This document shows, piece after piece, positions 21,946-35,210 of a stretch of DNA of 64,000 bases. This DNA is from Neoscytalidium dimidiatum. Its lineage: Eukaryota > Ascomycota > Dothideomycetes > Botryosphaeriales > Botryosphaeriaceae. The translations under genes and the position numbers were made by a program. The stretch spans positions 372,001 through 436,000 of the forward strand of contig CM074696.1 in NCBI GenBank assembly GCA_037367355.1. Direction: 5' to 3'. Below the pieces are notes generated by a model. That model searched no databases. It was given only the letters and a program-made list of their open reading frames with translations, and was not told the DNA's origin. Every line of letters starts with the position of its first letter. Position 1 is the stretch's first letter.

Positions 21946-22758
21946 GACTATCGGGGCCTTACAAAATGATGCAAGCTGCCAGCCGGATCAGTATTATCAA
22001 GCTCGACTGAAAGGTCTATCAGAGATCGGAGGCAATAGCTGGGGCTCTTAACTCTGAGAGGCAGGAGGACATCATCCCATTTTTCCTACGCTACAAGTCG
22101 TTCTTACCCGCTTACAAGTTGACACTTTTGGCATTCTCGATCCGTGGGACGATGTTGAGATGCTATTATGACTGGCTCGCTAAACCTGCGCCACAGCTTA
22201 AACCCCCCTCGCAGATGAGCAGAGATGCAAAGTTAAAGGATGGAAGGTCATCCAAGATATGCAGACTTATCACTCCTTCCGAGACTTTATATCTACGTAG
22301 ATTACCAGTTCCTTCTTAATGTCTTCGTGATTTGCAATTTCATCGTAAACCCATTCCATGATCTCGCGAAATTAGTTATACTCCTCCAGCTTGTATTTGA
22401 ATTGTCCAAGCAGAAGCCGAATGAGTCGTGTAGAAAGTAATACGGCTTCCATTGATTGCGGAATGCAACTATCCGGACGGGTTCTGTGAGAGCTGGTGGA
22501 GGAGTTTGGGAATTTTTGCGAACTCTATGAGCCTCTTTTTCTCCTTCCTCATAGCAGAAGGCTATGACATCGACTGCTGAAGGCCCGGTTTTCTGCTTTT
22601 GCTGCCAACAGTGTGGGTTTACCGAATCAGTAAGATCATGGCTGATCAGATCCTCCAAAATCAAAAGCTGTACTATGTATGTGGAAGACTCCAGTTGACT
22701 GCTTCAACATTCCTCCAGCGAAGCCATCCGCACACCAGCAAAACCATCAAACATTCTC
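21946..22758. other. Intergenic, no supported gene
   Basis: A minus-strand frame at 22302-22664 lacks recognisable motifs. I see nothing else. Confidence 0.4.
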
Positions 22759-23520
22759 TTATAATCCCAGACTTTCATCCGGCCCGGCATTACCTTCGTC
22801 CTTCTGATCTCCATTTCCCTCAGCCCCCACCGGTCCCTCCGTGTCCGATCTGCCACTCAGCGCCCGCTCCCCCACGCAAGCGTACAGCAGCGTCCCCATC
22901 ACCGACTCCAGCAGCATCTTCCACGGCACCACGACGAACAGCAACGTTCCCCAGCGATTCAGGCGGAGCGTCAGGAAATGCTGGACGACGAGAGCGGTCG
23001 CGACGTGGATGCCCATGCGGCAGCGGAACTTCAGGCGGCGACTCCGGCCGCGGCCGCCGAGCGGACGCTCCCAGGCGTGAACGGCGAGGAAGAAGAGATA
23101 GACCGGGTAGAACGACCGATGCGGTGGGATCAGCCGGGCCGGGACGGGGGCGGAGTAGGCGAAGCGGGCGTGCTGCGCGCGGCGTTGGCAAACTCCTCCG
23201 GTAGGAATTTGGCGGGGGGATGCACTTACTCTGTCTGTCGCGGCGTTCCCGGTGCTGCAGGTCGTGTAGCTCTCCGTCAGGGCACCGTCGACGGTGATGG
23301 CGATCGTGTATGGAGGCTGGTTGCAGCGGCTGGTGGCGTCGATGAACGTCAGGACCGCGCACAGGTATGCCATCAGCGGGTAAAGGACGGCGTAGGCGAG
23401 GAGGCGCGCGCGCGGGTCGGCGTCGCGCTCGTAGAGTTGGGTGATAATGTGGGGTTTCCATGTTATCACGGATCGGATTCGTTGTACGATGTTTGTGGAA
23501 TCGCTGCTCAGACTGGGCAT
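22759..23520 (-). CDS. Hypothetical multi-span membrane protein, 2 exons
   Basis: I do not recognise the family. Exon 1 is 23520-23230 (MPSLSSDSTNIVQ start; an earlier in-frame ATG at 23574 adds 18 residues). A likely 57-nt intron runs from 23229 to 23173 (GTAAGT..CAG), and exon 2 is 23172-22759. The intron length is a multiple of three without stops, so the unspliced frame is also open. Four hydrophobic segments are visible: LLAYAVLYPLMAYLCAVL, FYPVYLFFLAVHAW, IHVATALVVQHFLTL and TLLFVVVPWKMLLESVMGTL, with a Cys-containing loop after the first. The tail is acidic and polar. Such proteins are common and uncharacterised in filamentous ascomycetes. Confidence 0.6.
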   Translation of the reverse strand: MPSLSSDSTNIVQRIRSVITWKPHIITQLYERDADPRARLLAYAVLYPLMAYLCAVLTFIDATSRCNQPPYTIAITVDGALTESYTTCSTGNAATDRVSASPRQIPTGGVCQRRAQHARFAYSAPVPARLIPPHRSFYPVYLFFLAVHAWERPLGGRGRSRRLKFRCRMGIHVATALVVQHFLTLRLNRWGTLLFVVVPWKMLLESVMGTLLYACVGERALSGRSDTEGPVGAEGNGDQKDEGNAGPDESLGL

Positions 23521-24524
23521 TTTCGGCTTTCGGCAAGAGGCAAGGCGAGAGGTGGAGGATACGTGAGTGAACAATGACTGAACAAAGATGAGGAACTAGA
23601 CGAGCGCAATTCCGTAACAATATGACGACGCAGCAAAATTATTCTGGAATTGTAGTTTAAAGTGACTTGGCGATTTCAAGAATGTTTGAGGAGGGGGTCA
23701 TTGGATTCGTTAGGCACCAAGAAAATCTGAAGGATTGTCTACGCCACAGCAAGGCGCAGTTGATGTCAATCTTCCAACACATGCACCCCGCGACATTCCG
23801 AAGGATTGTCGGGGGCCCTTGAATCCTCACGTAATACGCCTGAACCGGTTCCGGACTAACCACATACATCAACTACATTAAACTAGGGCGGCCAGTTACA
23901 AATGTTTGAGCGATCCTCTGGAGTCGCTAACAAGTCGAGAGACACTAGCGTGCCCTTGAGAAATCGGGTAGCTTACCGTATCAAGTGCTTGATACCTGCA
24001 AACGCCTAGAGGTGAAATACCATAAATACTATTCACAAGTAACGTCGCTCGACTCACCTGAATCAAACAGACACCTTGACTCGAACCCCACAACGAATTT
24101 TCGTAGCAGCTGTCACGGAAAGCGCTTAATTTACTGAGCAGTTCAACCAGGCCCTGAAACTTGTTCGATTCCAAGAAGCGAAATCAACCCATGTAAAATG
24201 TTGTAGACGGGGGAAATGTTCCAACATGAGCCATCAAAATGCTCTCGGATCTTATTATGTTCATAGACAGAGCAAGGGCTCCCTCTATCGCGCGTTTGAC
24301 AGCCTTCTATGCGCCTACCACGGTAGTAGTATGGCCATCTGCATCCACCACTTCGAGCGGGTGTCTGAAAAAAAAAATTTAGCAAAAGTCCGCCCTTATA
24401 AGCCTCAGATGAAAGCCAGTCGCGTGATTATGCATCTCAAAATACCGCCCACCCAGTCGTTGTATACAGTCCCACCGGTATCGCGCACCAGGAACACACG
24501 TCTCATTACTGCATTCCCTCACAC
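23521..24524. other. Intergenic, no supported gene
   Basis: Minus-strand frames at 23657-23872 and 23896-24174 look somewhat protein-like and contain possible donor sites, but I cannot assign or join them convincingly. Confidence 0.35.
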
Positions 24525-26510
24525 CTACGCCTTCGTAAGCGCAGCCTTGCACCCCCTCCTCGAGCACAGCGTGAGCGCAATCTGCTCCTGCCAGTCTTCG
24601 TGCGGATCGGTGCTGCGCAGCTCTTTGAACTCCTGCGCCAGGCGGACGGTGACGTACGAGGCCTCGGTGAGTGCGTATTGCTCTGTTTGAAAGCGATTGT
24701 CAGTGATGTTGAGCCTTGGGGGAAAAACAGTGTCGGCACGGAGGGTATGAAGTTGGAGCAGTCCTCCAAATGCTAATGTACGCGCTGCGCCATCCCCTCC
24801 GCCGTGCTCGTTATCAAGGGAAAAGCGGGAAAGACTCACGACCCACGCAAATCCTCGGGCCGCCATTGAACGGCAGATACTCCCACCCGACTCTCAACGT
24901 CTCCCAGCGCTCAGGCCTAAACTCTTCGGCATCGGGACCGTAGATGTCCTTGCGGCGATGCATGGCGTAGACGCTGTAGCTGGCGATGGTGCCTTTCTTG
25001 ACGAAGACGGGGGATTTGCCGTCCGGACCGCCGCCAGTCGGTAGGATGGTATCGTTGACGCACATGCGGCTGTTGAGGGGGACGACAGGGTGGAGGCGGA
25101 GGGCTGTGAGCGGCTGTCGTCAGCGGAGATTGTTCTTTGTTTTTTTTTTTTTTTGTTCATAGGTGGAGAGGTGGGGCAGCCCGAAGGAAGACTTCAAACA
25201 GCCCTCCGTACAAAGATGTTCTGCCTGCAGGGCCTCGACCACCCCCCGGGTCATAGCCAGTTGATAGGCCCAGTCAAAGCGCCGAAGAGACCCCAAGCAA
25301 CAGCGCATCCGCGATCAGCCATCGAGCAGGAGCGGTAGTACTCACACTCATTCAAGCACCACTTGAGGTACTTCAACCCCCTCAACTCCTCATAATTCGG
25401 CCTCCTCCCGCCCAGCTGCGTCTCAACCTCCTCCCTCAATTTGGCCCACACATCCGGCCTCTTCGACAGCACCCAGAATAGGTTCCCCAGCAGACTGGCC
25501 GTCGTATCCCTGCCCGCCAACAGCACGTTCAACAGCTCATCCCGAAGCCGCCGCTTGTCCCTCGTCTGCTTCGCCAACTCGTGCAGAAAGACGTACTTCC
25601 CCTCGCGCTCCCGCTCCCTCTCCCTCTCCCTCTCCTCCTTCCCCTCCAACCCCTCCCGATACCGCACCGCCTCGTCCACGAACTGATCCACATACTCGTG
25701 CACGACATCGACCGCCCTCTCACCCGAGCTCACCCTCCTCCGCCGCGCCAGCGCCGCCAGCGGGCCCAAGCGAATCAGATCCAGCCCCTCCGCCTGCGCG
25801 ACCTGAAACGCCTCCGCGAACCGCGCCTCGGCGTCCTCGCCCTTCCCTTGAGCGCCATCGCCGCCACCCCTGCGCAGGCTCCCGACGCCCTTGCCGAACA
25901 GGAACTCGGTCGCCGAGTCGATGGTGAAGCGGAAGAACAGCTCCTGGAGATCGAAGCCGTCGGGCCCGGCCTTCCCGCGGGCCTCGATCGCGGCCAGCAG
26001 GTCGCGCACGTGGCGCTCGAACGCGAGCAGGTCGCCGACCTGCTCGCGCACGAAGTTGGGGCGGATCATGGCGCGGCTGGCGGCCCAGTGGCCGCCGTCG
26101 GTGGTGAAGATGCCGTCGCCGAGGAAGGCGTGCAGGGCGGGCTGGCGGAAGGGCGCGATGGCGTAGTCCCGGAAGCGGGTGGCCAGGATGGCCTTGACGT
26201 TGGCGGGCTCCATGGTGACGACGTTGGGCGTGCCCAGGCGCAGCGTGGTGTGCGTGCGGCCGACGGTGTAGAAGCGCGCGGTCAGCATCGAGAGGAGCGT
26301 GTGCGACTTGGCGGCGCGGAGGGAGGCGCGGAGCGCGTCGAGGCCGAGGATGGGATCGCGGAGCGGGAGGCTGGGGGCGGGTAGGCAGCCGTTGGCGCGG
26401 GCGAAGCGGGCGCGGCGGAGGCGGAGGGTGAGGTGCTTGGTGAGGAGGTAGAGGAGGGTGGTGATGGTGGCGAGTAGGACAATGGGCGAGGCGAGAATTG
26501 TGAGAGCCAT
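24525..26510 (-). CDS. Cytochrome P450, CYP52-like (alkane/fatty-acid hydroxylase type), 3 exons
   Basis: ER-anchored haem monooxygenase, probably omega-hydroxylation of alkanes or fatty acids by family resemblance. Exons on the minus strand are 26510-25346, 25103-24840 and 24682-24525, giving 528 aa. Intron 1 (242 nt, GTGAGT..CAG) is long for this window and T-rich. Intron 2 is 157 nt. The anchor is [20 protein letters not shown]. Then come [20 protein letters not shown] (typical of CYP52 and relatives), the I-helix [12 protein letters not shown] (about residues 330-341), ESLR of the ExxR motif (388-391, formed across intron 1), PERW and the haem loop [10 protein letters not shown] with Cys about 474. 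It continues with [11 protein letters not shown] across intron 2 and ends in [11 protein letters not shown] Glu/Arg-rich low-complexity segment lies at about 300-315. All key residues are present. Confidence 0.92.
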
Positions 26511-28673
26511 TTTCTTTTCCCTTGACCGCCCGGAGGCTTGAGGAGAGTGGGTAGTATGGCAGAGATAGGAAGGGGGGCCAGAGGAAGCTGTAGATGAGAT
26601 GGAAGCGAGGGATTGGAGACTAAAAGAAGATAAAGAGAGTATTTGGGTAAACGGAGTAAAGACCAAACTAATGCAGAGAGTATGGGGGGCTTATGTGCCT
26701 GTTGGTTCAGCACCGGTGAGAAGGTGGTGCGGCTCTGGCTTACACGGACAGGCAAGGGAGAGGGGGCGAACGGTGAAGGCGAAGTCCGAATTGCGTAGTG
26801 CGAGGTAGGGTGGCTTGAAGGGCGTATTCCTATTCCGTCCGTGAATCAGTCGGAGGGAAGCGCGAAAGTGGGGCGGGGTCGCTGCTGAGGCGTCTGTGAG
26901 ACAGAGGCAGAAGAAATCAAGAATTGGCGGGCAAGGGCTCTCCACACGACAAGAAGCTTAGACGGGCTTGCTGACGGGTGAGGATGATCTGGCGCGAAGG
27001 ATGAAGTTGGTCGCGGCAGAAGCTGCCGGCTGTGGCGGGTGAGAGGCTGTTCTCGTCCGCAGCAAAGCGTCAGCTGGGCGGACTGCTGGCAAACGGAAAG
27101 CACGGAGATCTTTGGAATCCAGACTTGCTCGTCTAGGAAAGACGACCGGCACCTCTCCGCACGGCTTGGCTGTTCTTGCGGGCGAGGCAGGCCGCCGAGG
27201 GCTCAGGTATTGATTTGCGAGTTTTCGACATGATCTCCCGGCAGAGGACAAGCGCGACCACGAGCGGTGTTGCATGGGACCAAGGCGCTGCTAGCATGGG
27301 GGCGGCGTCGGGTGGAGGTTCTGTAAGGTAGATCGGGGAGGTTTTTGGCGCTGGGCGTCGGCCTTGCCGATTGGCGCGGCTGGGGCTGGTCCATTTGCCC
27401 ACGACGGCATCCCGATGCATCAGGCCTCTGAGAGGGCCGCACGTCCACAGGGCCACAGGGCGGACGGGTGCATGCTCGGCTGTTTCAGCAGCCCGCCCGT
27501 GGCTGCTTACCCTCACTGCGCATGTGCCTGGCTGACGCCTGGCAAGCTTCATGATTGCGCCATGCTCTCTCCCATTCGCACCTCGTGTTCAGAGCATCGC
27601 GGTGACGAAGTTGCGCATAATGCCTCCACCAAGGCTGAGACATGGGCGGCTGCGAAATTGCTCGCAACGGCGCCTTAGGCGAGGCCGACAGAGAAGCTTG
27701 AAGCTGGGGACAGAGTGGCGGTAGAATTAAGGTTGTGCGACATCTGCGACCGGCGAGCCCGGGATTGGCTGGTGTTTCGATTGCTCGCGGCTGTTGGTGT
27801 TCACTAATTCCCATGCCGACTGCACCGTCTAGGAAGGAGTTCGCTTTCGGCCGTTCGTGCGACGCCCTGGATGTCTGCGTATCGGCCACACCAAGCCTTT
27901 CTCGTGCGCTCCCGAGACATTCAGGCGCAGTCCTCGGCCGGAGTGTCGCCGTAACACAACACTTTGCTCAGCTCCATTGCATAGCCTTCTTTCCTGGGAA
28001 AAAGGCAGCTTACTCTCTTAGGCAGCCGTCGTTGGGTATGTACGTTGGAGGACCGTGCTGGTGAACGGAGTGGGTGGGCGACGTCTGTTGGGAACGGAGC
28101 CTCTGCCGAAAGCAGTGCACATTTCGCCTCGTACACACAAGGGACGCCGAAGAATATATCTTAGCATACGTAGTGAGGAGTCTGTCAAGGCGTTGCAGGC
28201 CGAATGAAGCCGGGTGTTCCGAGCGCGGTCGGGAATGCACAAGCGGCTGAAGCTCAGATTAGATATTAAACGCATTCCGCCTGCACATCAATCCTTCGCC
28301 TGACATAATTATCGTCACACAAGAGCTGTGCTCTTCGTGTCCGGCGAGTTAGTCTCTCCATGCTCCCGTCAAGTCCGAAAAGAGTGAACGTGACATGGTG
28401 TCATTGCTGTAGTCAGGCCTGCAAAGGAAAAAAGAAAGCAAGAAAGAAAGAAACTTCCGGTGAGTTGGGCTGCGAGCGTGGGGATGGCAGTACGAGTAAT
28501 TGGATAAGGAGTATGTGTGCAGAGTGTGCGCGGATGAAGGTCAAGCGAGCGTTCCGCGGCAAAGTTGCCCGGCGGAACGAGAGTGAGCGCGATCGACGTC
28601 ACATGGCGACGCGCCGCGCGAAAAAAACATCTCTGCCCGCCTCACCTCCATCCACGCCCGCTTTCACCCCGCC
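26511..28673. promoter_or_regulatory. 2.2-kb divergent intergenic region (P450 / ARP6)
   Basis: No gene is supported. It must carry the promoters of the P450 (left, minus) and ARP6 (right, plus). It is fairly GC-rich, so many short open frames exist, but none shows motifs or splice continuity. Confidence 0.4.
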
Positions 28674-29603
28674 ATGCCCCGAGCTTCCAAACAGGCCAAG
28701 CCGTCTCTCCCATCACAGACTCTCATTGTCGACAATGGCGCCTACACCATCAAGGCCGGCTTCGCCCCTCCGGACGACACAACCGAACCATTCTGTCGCA
28801 TAAGCCCCAACTGCATCGCCCGCGGAAGAGACCGACGCGTATGGATCGGCTCGCAACTCGACCAATGCAAGGACTTCGGTGAGATGGCCTTCCGTCGCCC
28901 TGTCGAGAAGGGCTATATCGTGAATTGGGAGGGTGAGAAGGCCATCTGGGACCACGAGTTCCTCGGGAACGACGCGCCGCTCAAGGTACCTCCAATCCGC
29001 AGCCCCATCGACTCCCATCGCTAACGCCCTCACCCAAGTGCGACCCGCACGATACGACGCTCATCCTCACCGAAGCCCCCAACTCGCCACTCGCCCTGCA
29101 GACCAACTGCGACCAGATGGTCTTCGAAGAGTTCGAATTCGCCTCCTACTACCGCTGCCTCGCGCCCGTCCTTGCCGCCCACAACGACATCCCCGCCCTC
29201 TTCTCCGACCCGCCCTCGCCCTCCCCGCCCGAATCCCTCCTCCTCATCGACACGGGCTACTCCCACACGACCATCACGCCCCTCCACCACGGCCGCCCGC
29301 TGCACCCGGCCATCCGCCGCCTCACCGTCGGCGGCAAGTTCCTGACCAACCACCTGAAGGAGCTGATCTCGCTGCGCGCCTACAACTTCATGGACGAGAC
29401 CCACCTGGTCAACGAGATCAAGGAGACCGTCTCCTTCGTCTCGCCCGCCTTCGCCCGCGACCTCGACCGCGCCTGGACGCACGCGCCCGGCGGGGGCGGC
29501 CCCGACCCCAGCATCGTCGTCGACTACGTGCTGCCCGACTACGCGGAGCGCCCGCACGGCTTCGCGCGGCCGCACGACCCCAAGGCGCGGAAGGCAACGG
29601 CAG

Positions 29604-29640
<37 letters not shown>

Positions 29641-30088
29641 GCAGGCCGCCGGGGCCAGGAAGGAGCAGGAGCAGGAGGACATCCTGACGCTGGGGAACGA
29701 GCGCTTCAGCGTGCCGGAGCTGCTGTTCCGGCCGTCGGACATCGGCCTGCCCGAGGCCGGCCTGCCCGAGGCCGTGATGCAGAGCCTGGGCGCGCTGCCC
29801 GAGGGCATGCGGCCCGGGTTCCTGGCCAACGTGGTCGTGGTCGGTGGGAACGCGTGCATGCCCGGCCTGGTGGAGAGGCTGGAGGCCGAGCTGCGGGAGC
29901 GCGTGCCGGCGTTCGTGCCGGTGAGGGTGAGGAAGCCGCGGGATCCGGTGACGTTCACGTGGAGGGGCGGGGCCAGGCTGGCGGGTGGGAGGGGCGAGGG
30001 GCTGAGGGGCTTGGTGGTCAGTAGGGAGGAGTATCTGGAGAACGGGAGCGCGTGGTTGGCGAGGAGGTTTGCGGGCGTGCAGTCATAG
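28674..30088 (+). CDS. Actin-related protein 6 (SWR1 complex)
   Basis: Nuclear actin-related protein, a subunit of the SWR1 remodeller that exchanges H2A.Z into nucleosomes. Exons are 28674-28985 and 29039-30088 with a 53-nt intron containing GCTAAC, giving 453 aa. The N-terminus has the actin-fold phosphate loop SQTLIVDNGAYTIKAGF. Next are CRISPNCIARGRD, RRPVEKGYIVNWEGEKAIWD, ILTEAPNSPLALQTNCDQMV, FEEFEFASYYRC (Arp6 signature-like), LLLIDTGYSHTTITP and RRLTVGGKFLTNHLKELIS. The C-terminal part has VVVVGGNACMPGLVERLEAE. A poly-Ala stretch coded by GCC repeats (29605-29650) sits in a loop before QEDILTLGNERF and is probably a length-variable insertion. Confidence 0.92.
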
Positions 30089-33000
30089 GTGCGAGGAAGG
30101 TTCAAGAGATAGGGTGGGGGTTGATGTTTGGTTGGGCGAACGGAAAATGATACCCACGTTTCTTTCAGTGCTTCCCTTCCTCGCCCCGATACCATGTGGA
30201 GTGTTTTCTGCCGACATCGTGTGCCTACTAATTTGATTGGGAATATTCAGCAGATAAATGTCCAATCACATTCCTCGAGTACTTCGTGATAGCGCATGCT
30301 TCGTGCCAAGAGGACGACGCAGGGCGCTTTCCGGGGGGAAAACGTAATAAAGTGGCTTTTCACGTCGCCTTCGCTTTTCTCTGTCAACAGCCGATCCGCT
30401 TCGCTACGAAATGGATCAGCGAGATACACCGGTACTGCTTTGTGGTCTTGTGCGTTCTTGCAAGGCCACAACCAACAGTCAACTTTTGATTCCTGTGCAT
30501 CGCGAATTCTGACCTGCCGTGTATCCTTAAATCGGGATGTTGACGAAAGGATTCATGAATTTATAGTGGTGAATGAAAGGGTATTTGAGAACTGCTGGAT
30601 GGAAGATTTGTCGTTCAGTGGTGGACTTGAGGACCAGCGGCTTTAGCAGGAGGCCTTTCAGATTAATGGAAAGAGAAGCGAGCGTTGGTGAAAGCTGAAT
30701 GACGACGCAGCACGGCAAGCCAGTACGTGGCTTCACCTCTTTGTCTGTCTCATCTACGACTATGGTAGGAGGCTATAGCCAGGAGGAGTGGAAGTATAGA
30801 GTGTTTGGGGTTTCTGTGCAGTAAGTACGATTGTCCGAGGATCGGGTAGTATGGATTGGTAGTCATGCGGGCCGGTAATGCTTTGATGAGCTGTACTTCT
30901 ATCTCCTAGATGATGTGAATAGGAAAGGAAAGGTTTGCGTATTTTATTTCTACCACTAGGAGCGGGTGCCGTTGAACACCAGTCCGAGTGCTACGTTGGC
31001 CTAAAGGATAGACTGTCCAGCCAGACTCGTCTTTGCAGGGTACGAGCTTGTCAAACCATGATGTGGAAGTCATCGATTCACCACTGCATTACATTCATTA
31101 CACTGTTGATTCAGGATTAAGTTAGGTTTTGCTTTTTCTTATTCAATAGCGTATACTGAACGTATATAATCACCCTCTTTTGGTGTTCTACACCAACACG
31201 TCAATTCATTCATTTTACCCATCATCATAGCACAATGCGTCCTCCTTACACCACCATTGTTCTATAGGGCTGCTACAAGAATACGTCTCTTAACTCTCAT
31301 CGGCGAAGCCCATACACGAGCTTCCTCCTCTAATGATGTAGAATGGGTGAATTAGATGATGCCAACAGTTATCAGCAGTGTTCCCAGGGGGGCATCATCA
31401 ACTACATTTTCTACCTTTTTGTACGGGCCCGCACTTTCCGCAGCTTTATGCTGCCAAGCAAGGACCACAGAGGAGAAAACTAACAGTCATTCATAACATT
31501 TGTCTCTGTTTCTTTGATTTGCCCTCTGGAAAACGTGAGCTTGGAAGCGTACATCTTATCATACGTCTTGTTCTTCAGCTTCAGTGAACTATGAGATCCA
31601 TTACATACCTCCTAGAGTCTTCTATTTGCTACAGCTCTGTACATGCCTGTCACTTGGCTCCGTGTCGATCGCCTGCCTACTGGTACTCAGATAAAGGATG
31701 CGGATACGTACATTTCAGTAAATGGAACTTCCTATACACTATTCTATCTATTAACACAGTTTGAGCAGAATCACGCTGCATAATAGTGTACTCCTCGATG
31801 CCAAAAATAATGACTCAACTTTCAGCATGGAAAGCCGTGACTTGAGTTTATTTTAGACTCAGTACTTATCGAGTCTGTTCAGGTATACTAAAGTTGGCCA
31901 GAAAAGCAGCATGGCAATTCAACGCTGATTAGTGTCACTCGTGCTTTCGAGCTTCAAATGGGGCAAATGGAGACAAGCGTCTGGATTCTTATCTGCGGAA
32001 GTTCTTTATGCAAGGGAATAAATCAGCGGTGTCTGAAACCGTAACTCAAGCACATAGCAATCAAAGGAGTGTCGATCTCTCTCACTCTCTCTCTCTCCAC
32101 GTTCTGAAGATCACCAAGAGAACGTATAGATTTCATGACCAAATGACGCTGATGCAGTTTCCTCAACCATGCATGCCTCGTCATACCCTTGATTTCTTGG
32201 TCCACATTGTTAGGAACAATGCTGCACGTGATATGGGACAAATACAATCTTTATGTTGATCTCTGTAGAATATTCTCCACATCCTGAGTTACTCCGACAT
32301 CTAGTTATGGACCTCGATTGTTGGGTTATCGGTTGCATCCATGAATCTTTTGGACGGCACAATCTTGTTAAAACTGTTAGAAATTACAATTATAGATCTC
32401 TACAAAGAATACTGGGTCGATTTTGATATTTCTCCGTCTATAAGGCGTACACTGACCTCTGAGAGGGCGTGTTTGACAATGGCCAAGTAGTAATCACTCT
32501 GCGATTTTTTTTTCATACCAACGCATCGTAAACGCATGGGAATGATGAAATCATTTTCCAAATATCTAACTTCATCTCCCGCTAGGAACACTCTTGAGTT
32601 TTTTGTGGGCTCGTGTCTATTCTAATTTGTTAAAAGAACTCGAGTTGACAAACAAACACAGTCTATTCTTTAGTTAGGCAGATGGATCCATGAATTGCTA
32701 GATTGTCTGTCATACCTGGCTTTTCATTCTTGGGAAATATGCACCACTGCTTTATGTTTGAAGTCGAAAGCGTTCGGTCAATAGAGTAGAGTTGCAACAC
32801 TTCATGTACATGATTTTGACATATGTTAGGCGTAAGCATGGTTTCTTTTTTGATCTTACGTGTTCAGTCTCGAATGGGAAAAACCACGAGGAGCTGTGTG
32901 GTCTCTAAGCACTGTGCACGACAGGGTTAACCAACAATTTTCCTTTACGTACTTCGCGCACATACCTATTTACCACGCTTGTTCGGCTGGAGCTTTAGTA

Positions 33001-35210
33001 TCTGAGCACTCGGGTATCCGTATTAATCGCACGCTTTTATGACTGTCTAACGCCTAATTCAATATCATCATGAGCCCCTTTCTCCTTCGACTACGCCATT
33101 TCTCATGATGGAATAGCACGAGCATCTTGGCCTGACGCACGTACGCTTGGAAAAGGTCAAAACAATAAGCAGATGAGACTATCTGTAAAGGCCGCAATAC
33201 GTGAGCCAACAAACCTAGCGATCGCGTACATAGGTCTGAATCTGATGCTTGGCTTCTCCTTCCCCTTTTTGAGCGTCGATTTCCATACTTCTCCTGCTCA
33301 TCAATATCCATATTTAGAACCTACTGAGACAATTCTCGAAAGTTCACTTAGCCTTTGTGCTTTCCTCACTTGCCGACTTGAAGATTGCGGGTGTCTCTGA
33401 CGTTTGACTACCAGGATACATTCTACAGGGTACCAAGGTAACAACAGCAGATGCGGCGATCGTCATCAATTATCGATCCTATGGTTCGGCAAAATCTTGA
33501 AAATTATGCCAACCCTGATTGAGGAGGAATCTTGCTGCCCCTCAGCTTCAGTCGCTGCCATTTAGGAAGCAGAAATGAGATGAGCCATGCCTCTCCGGAG
33601 TCAAGCCCTCTGAGAGAAACCTCCCCAGTAGTCTGTGTGGACCGGTCTTTCAAGTTCTCTCTCTGAGCGATCGTTTAATTTATGCCAAAATCCTAAGGAT
33701 AGTGTGGACTCATATGGCCCTAAGCCCAGAAACCTGATCATGGTTATCAGAGCCATGCCCTCCACTTCGTATCCATATGTCAGTGCTAGAACAACAAAAT
33801 AACAATGCAAGAAACAAGACTGGTATGAGGTCCACCTCGAACATCTGCAGTGCAAGTTTTCGTGCAAATTTGAGAGCGAATGTCTACTCCATATACCCCC
33901 CCCCCCCTCTGCAGCCATTTATCCCGCTTCATTGGAATCCAATTATACCCCTCCCCAGAACTTTGGCCAATCACCGTATCACGACACGCATCAATCATTC
34001 AGCATCCCCCTTTCCTCCACGTCCCCAAAACCTAGTAAGCGCAGACCCCGGCGCACAGTCGCGCATGGAGCTTGGCTTTCTTGGCCGCCCAAGAACAGGA
34101 AAAAGGGGAACAGGGGTCTGAGCAGCCGCGCCAGGGAAAGAAAACAGGAAATCAGAGAAACCAGAAAAAGCAAAGCTAATAATTCGTTAATTGCTTTTTC
34201 TTCCCCGGTCTGATTGCGCATTCGATGAGGTTGCTTTCCAAAACGTATCTGCAGCGTCCGTGCCCTGCCATGGGCAGTAAGTCGAAAGAGTCGCTCGGAG
34301 ATGAATGTTACTAAAACGTGTCTGTACAGTTCATTTGCGTCTGCATGACTGATATGACCTGCGCAGACTCTAGCAATCTAGACCCGGCTTCGTGGCGATG
34401 GAGCTTGCGCGTCGTCCGTTTTGGGTTGCAGGTGATGACGTAGAATGGAAGTAATGGTGTGGTAGCCAAACCCCCCCCCCCCCCCCGTGGGGTCGACACG
34501 GCCCAACCGGGGTCATCGATGCCGTGCGAAATCAGGGAAGAACTAGGAAGTCGTTCAAACACGGTCAAGACACTGAGAAACACACAACCTGACTGGAGCG
34601 CGTAGAGAAAACTCGATCCCAGCAGGCAGATAAAAAGTACACGGTATTTCTCCAGGCCATCAGATGACACTGTACGCGTATATCCAGACAGACAGGCGCC
34701 TTACCCCATCTACAACTTGCGCAAAGAGAAAATAAAAAAAAAAACAAATTGGGGGTTTCTTCAAGTAAAGCAAACCCCAACTGATACTAATCCACCCTCC
34801 GACCATCGTATGCATGCACGTCCTCCGTGTCCCCAAATCACAAACAAGCGCAAAGCCATATTCTTTTCAAAGACCTGTCCAGCCAGCCTCCGTGTATAAA
34901 AAAAAATGTATGCCAGTCCATGCACACCACCATCAACCAGTCCGCCGGATACCTCAGCTCGAGAGAATAAAATCCCTTCTCGCAAATGACTGGAACTTGT
35001 TTGCTTGCCCTAGCCCGAAAACGCCATGCAATGTATCCTTGCAGTCAGAAAGAACCCCAGCCCAATGAAAAAAAAAAAAATCAATTCGTAATCGTGACCG
35101 TGCAACCAGGAGAGGGGAAAAAAGAGAGGAAGACGCGCCGTGTACCACCGCGCACGCTCTAAGCCCGTAGAAACCAGCCAGAGAGAGAAGTCCGCGATCA
35201 AGCATCATGC
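30089..35210. other. 5.1-kb gene-free stretch
   Basis: No open frame over about 120 codons, no protein motif and no tRNA was seen on either strand. It includes a short CT repeat (about 32082-32099), a C run at 33898-33907 and a run of about 18 C at 34471-34488. It may contain UTRs, regulatory DNA or noncoding RNA, but nothing specific can be supported. Confidence 0.45.

Noticed and set aside
22302..22664. Minus-strand 120-codon frame
   Set aside because: Protein-like composition in part but no recognisable family or supporting splice structure.
23896..24385. Possible multi-exon minus-strand gene
   Set aside because: Several GT/AG pairs can be drawn, but no joined product shows a known pattern.
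28933..30024. 363-codon frame overlapping ARP6
   Set aside because: Out-of-frame shadow of the real ARP6 exon in GC-rich coding DNA.
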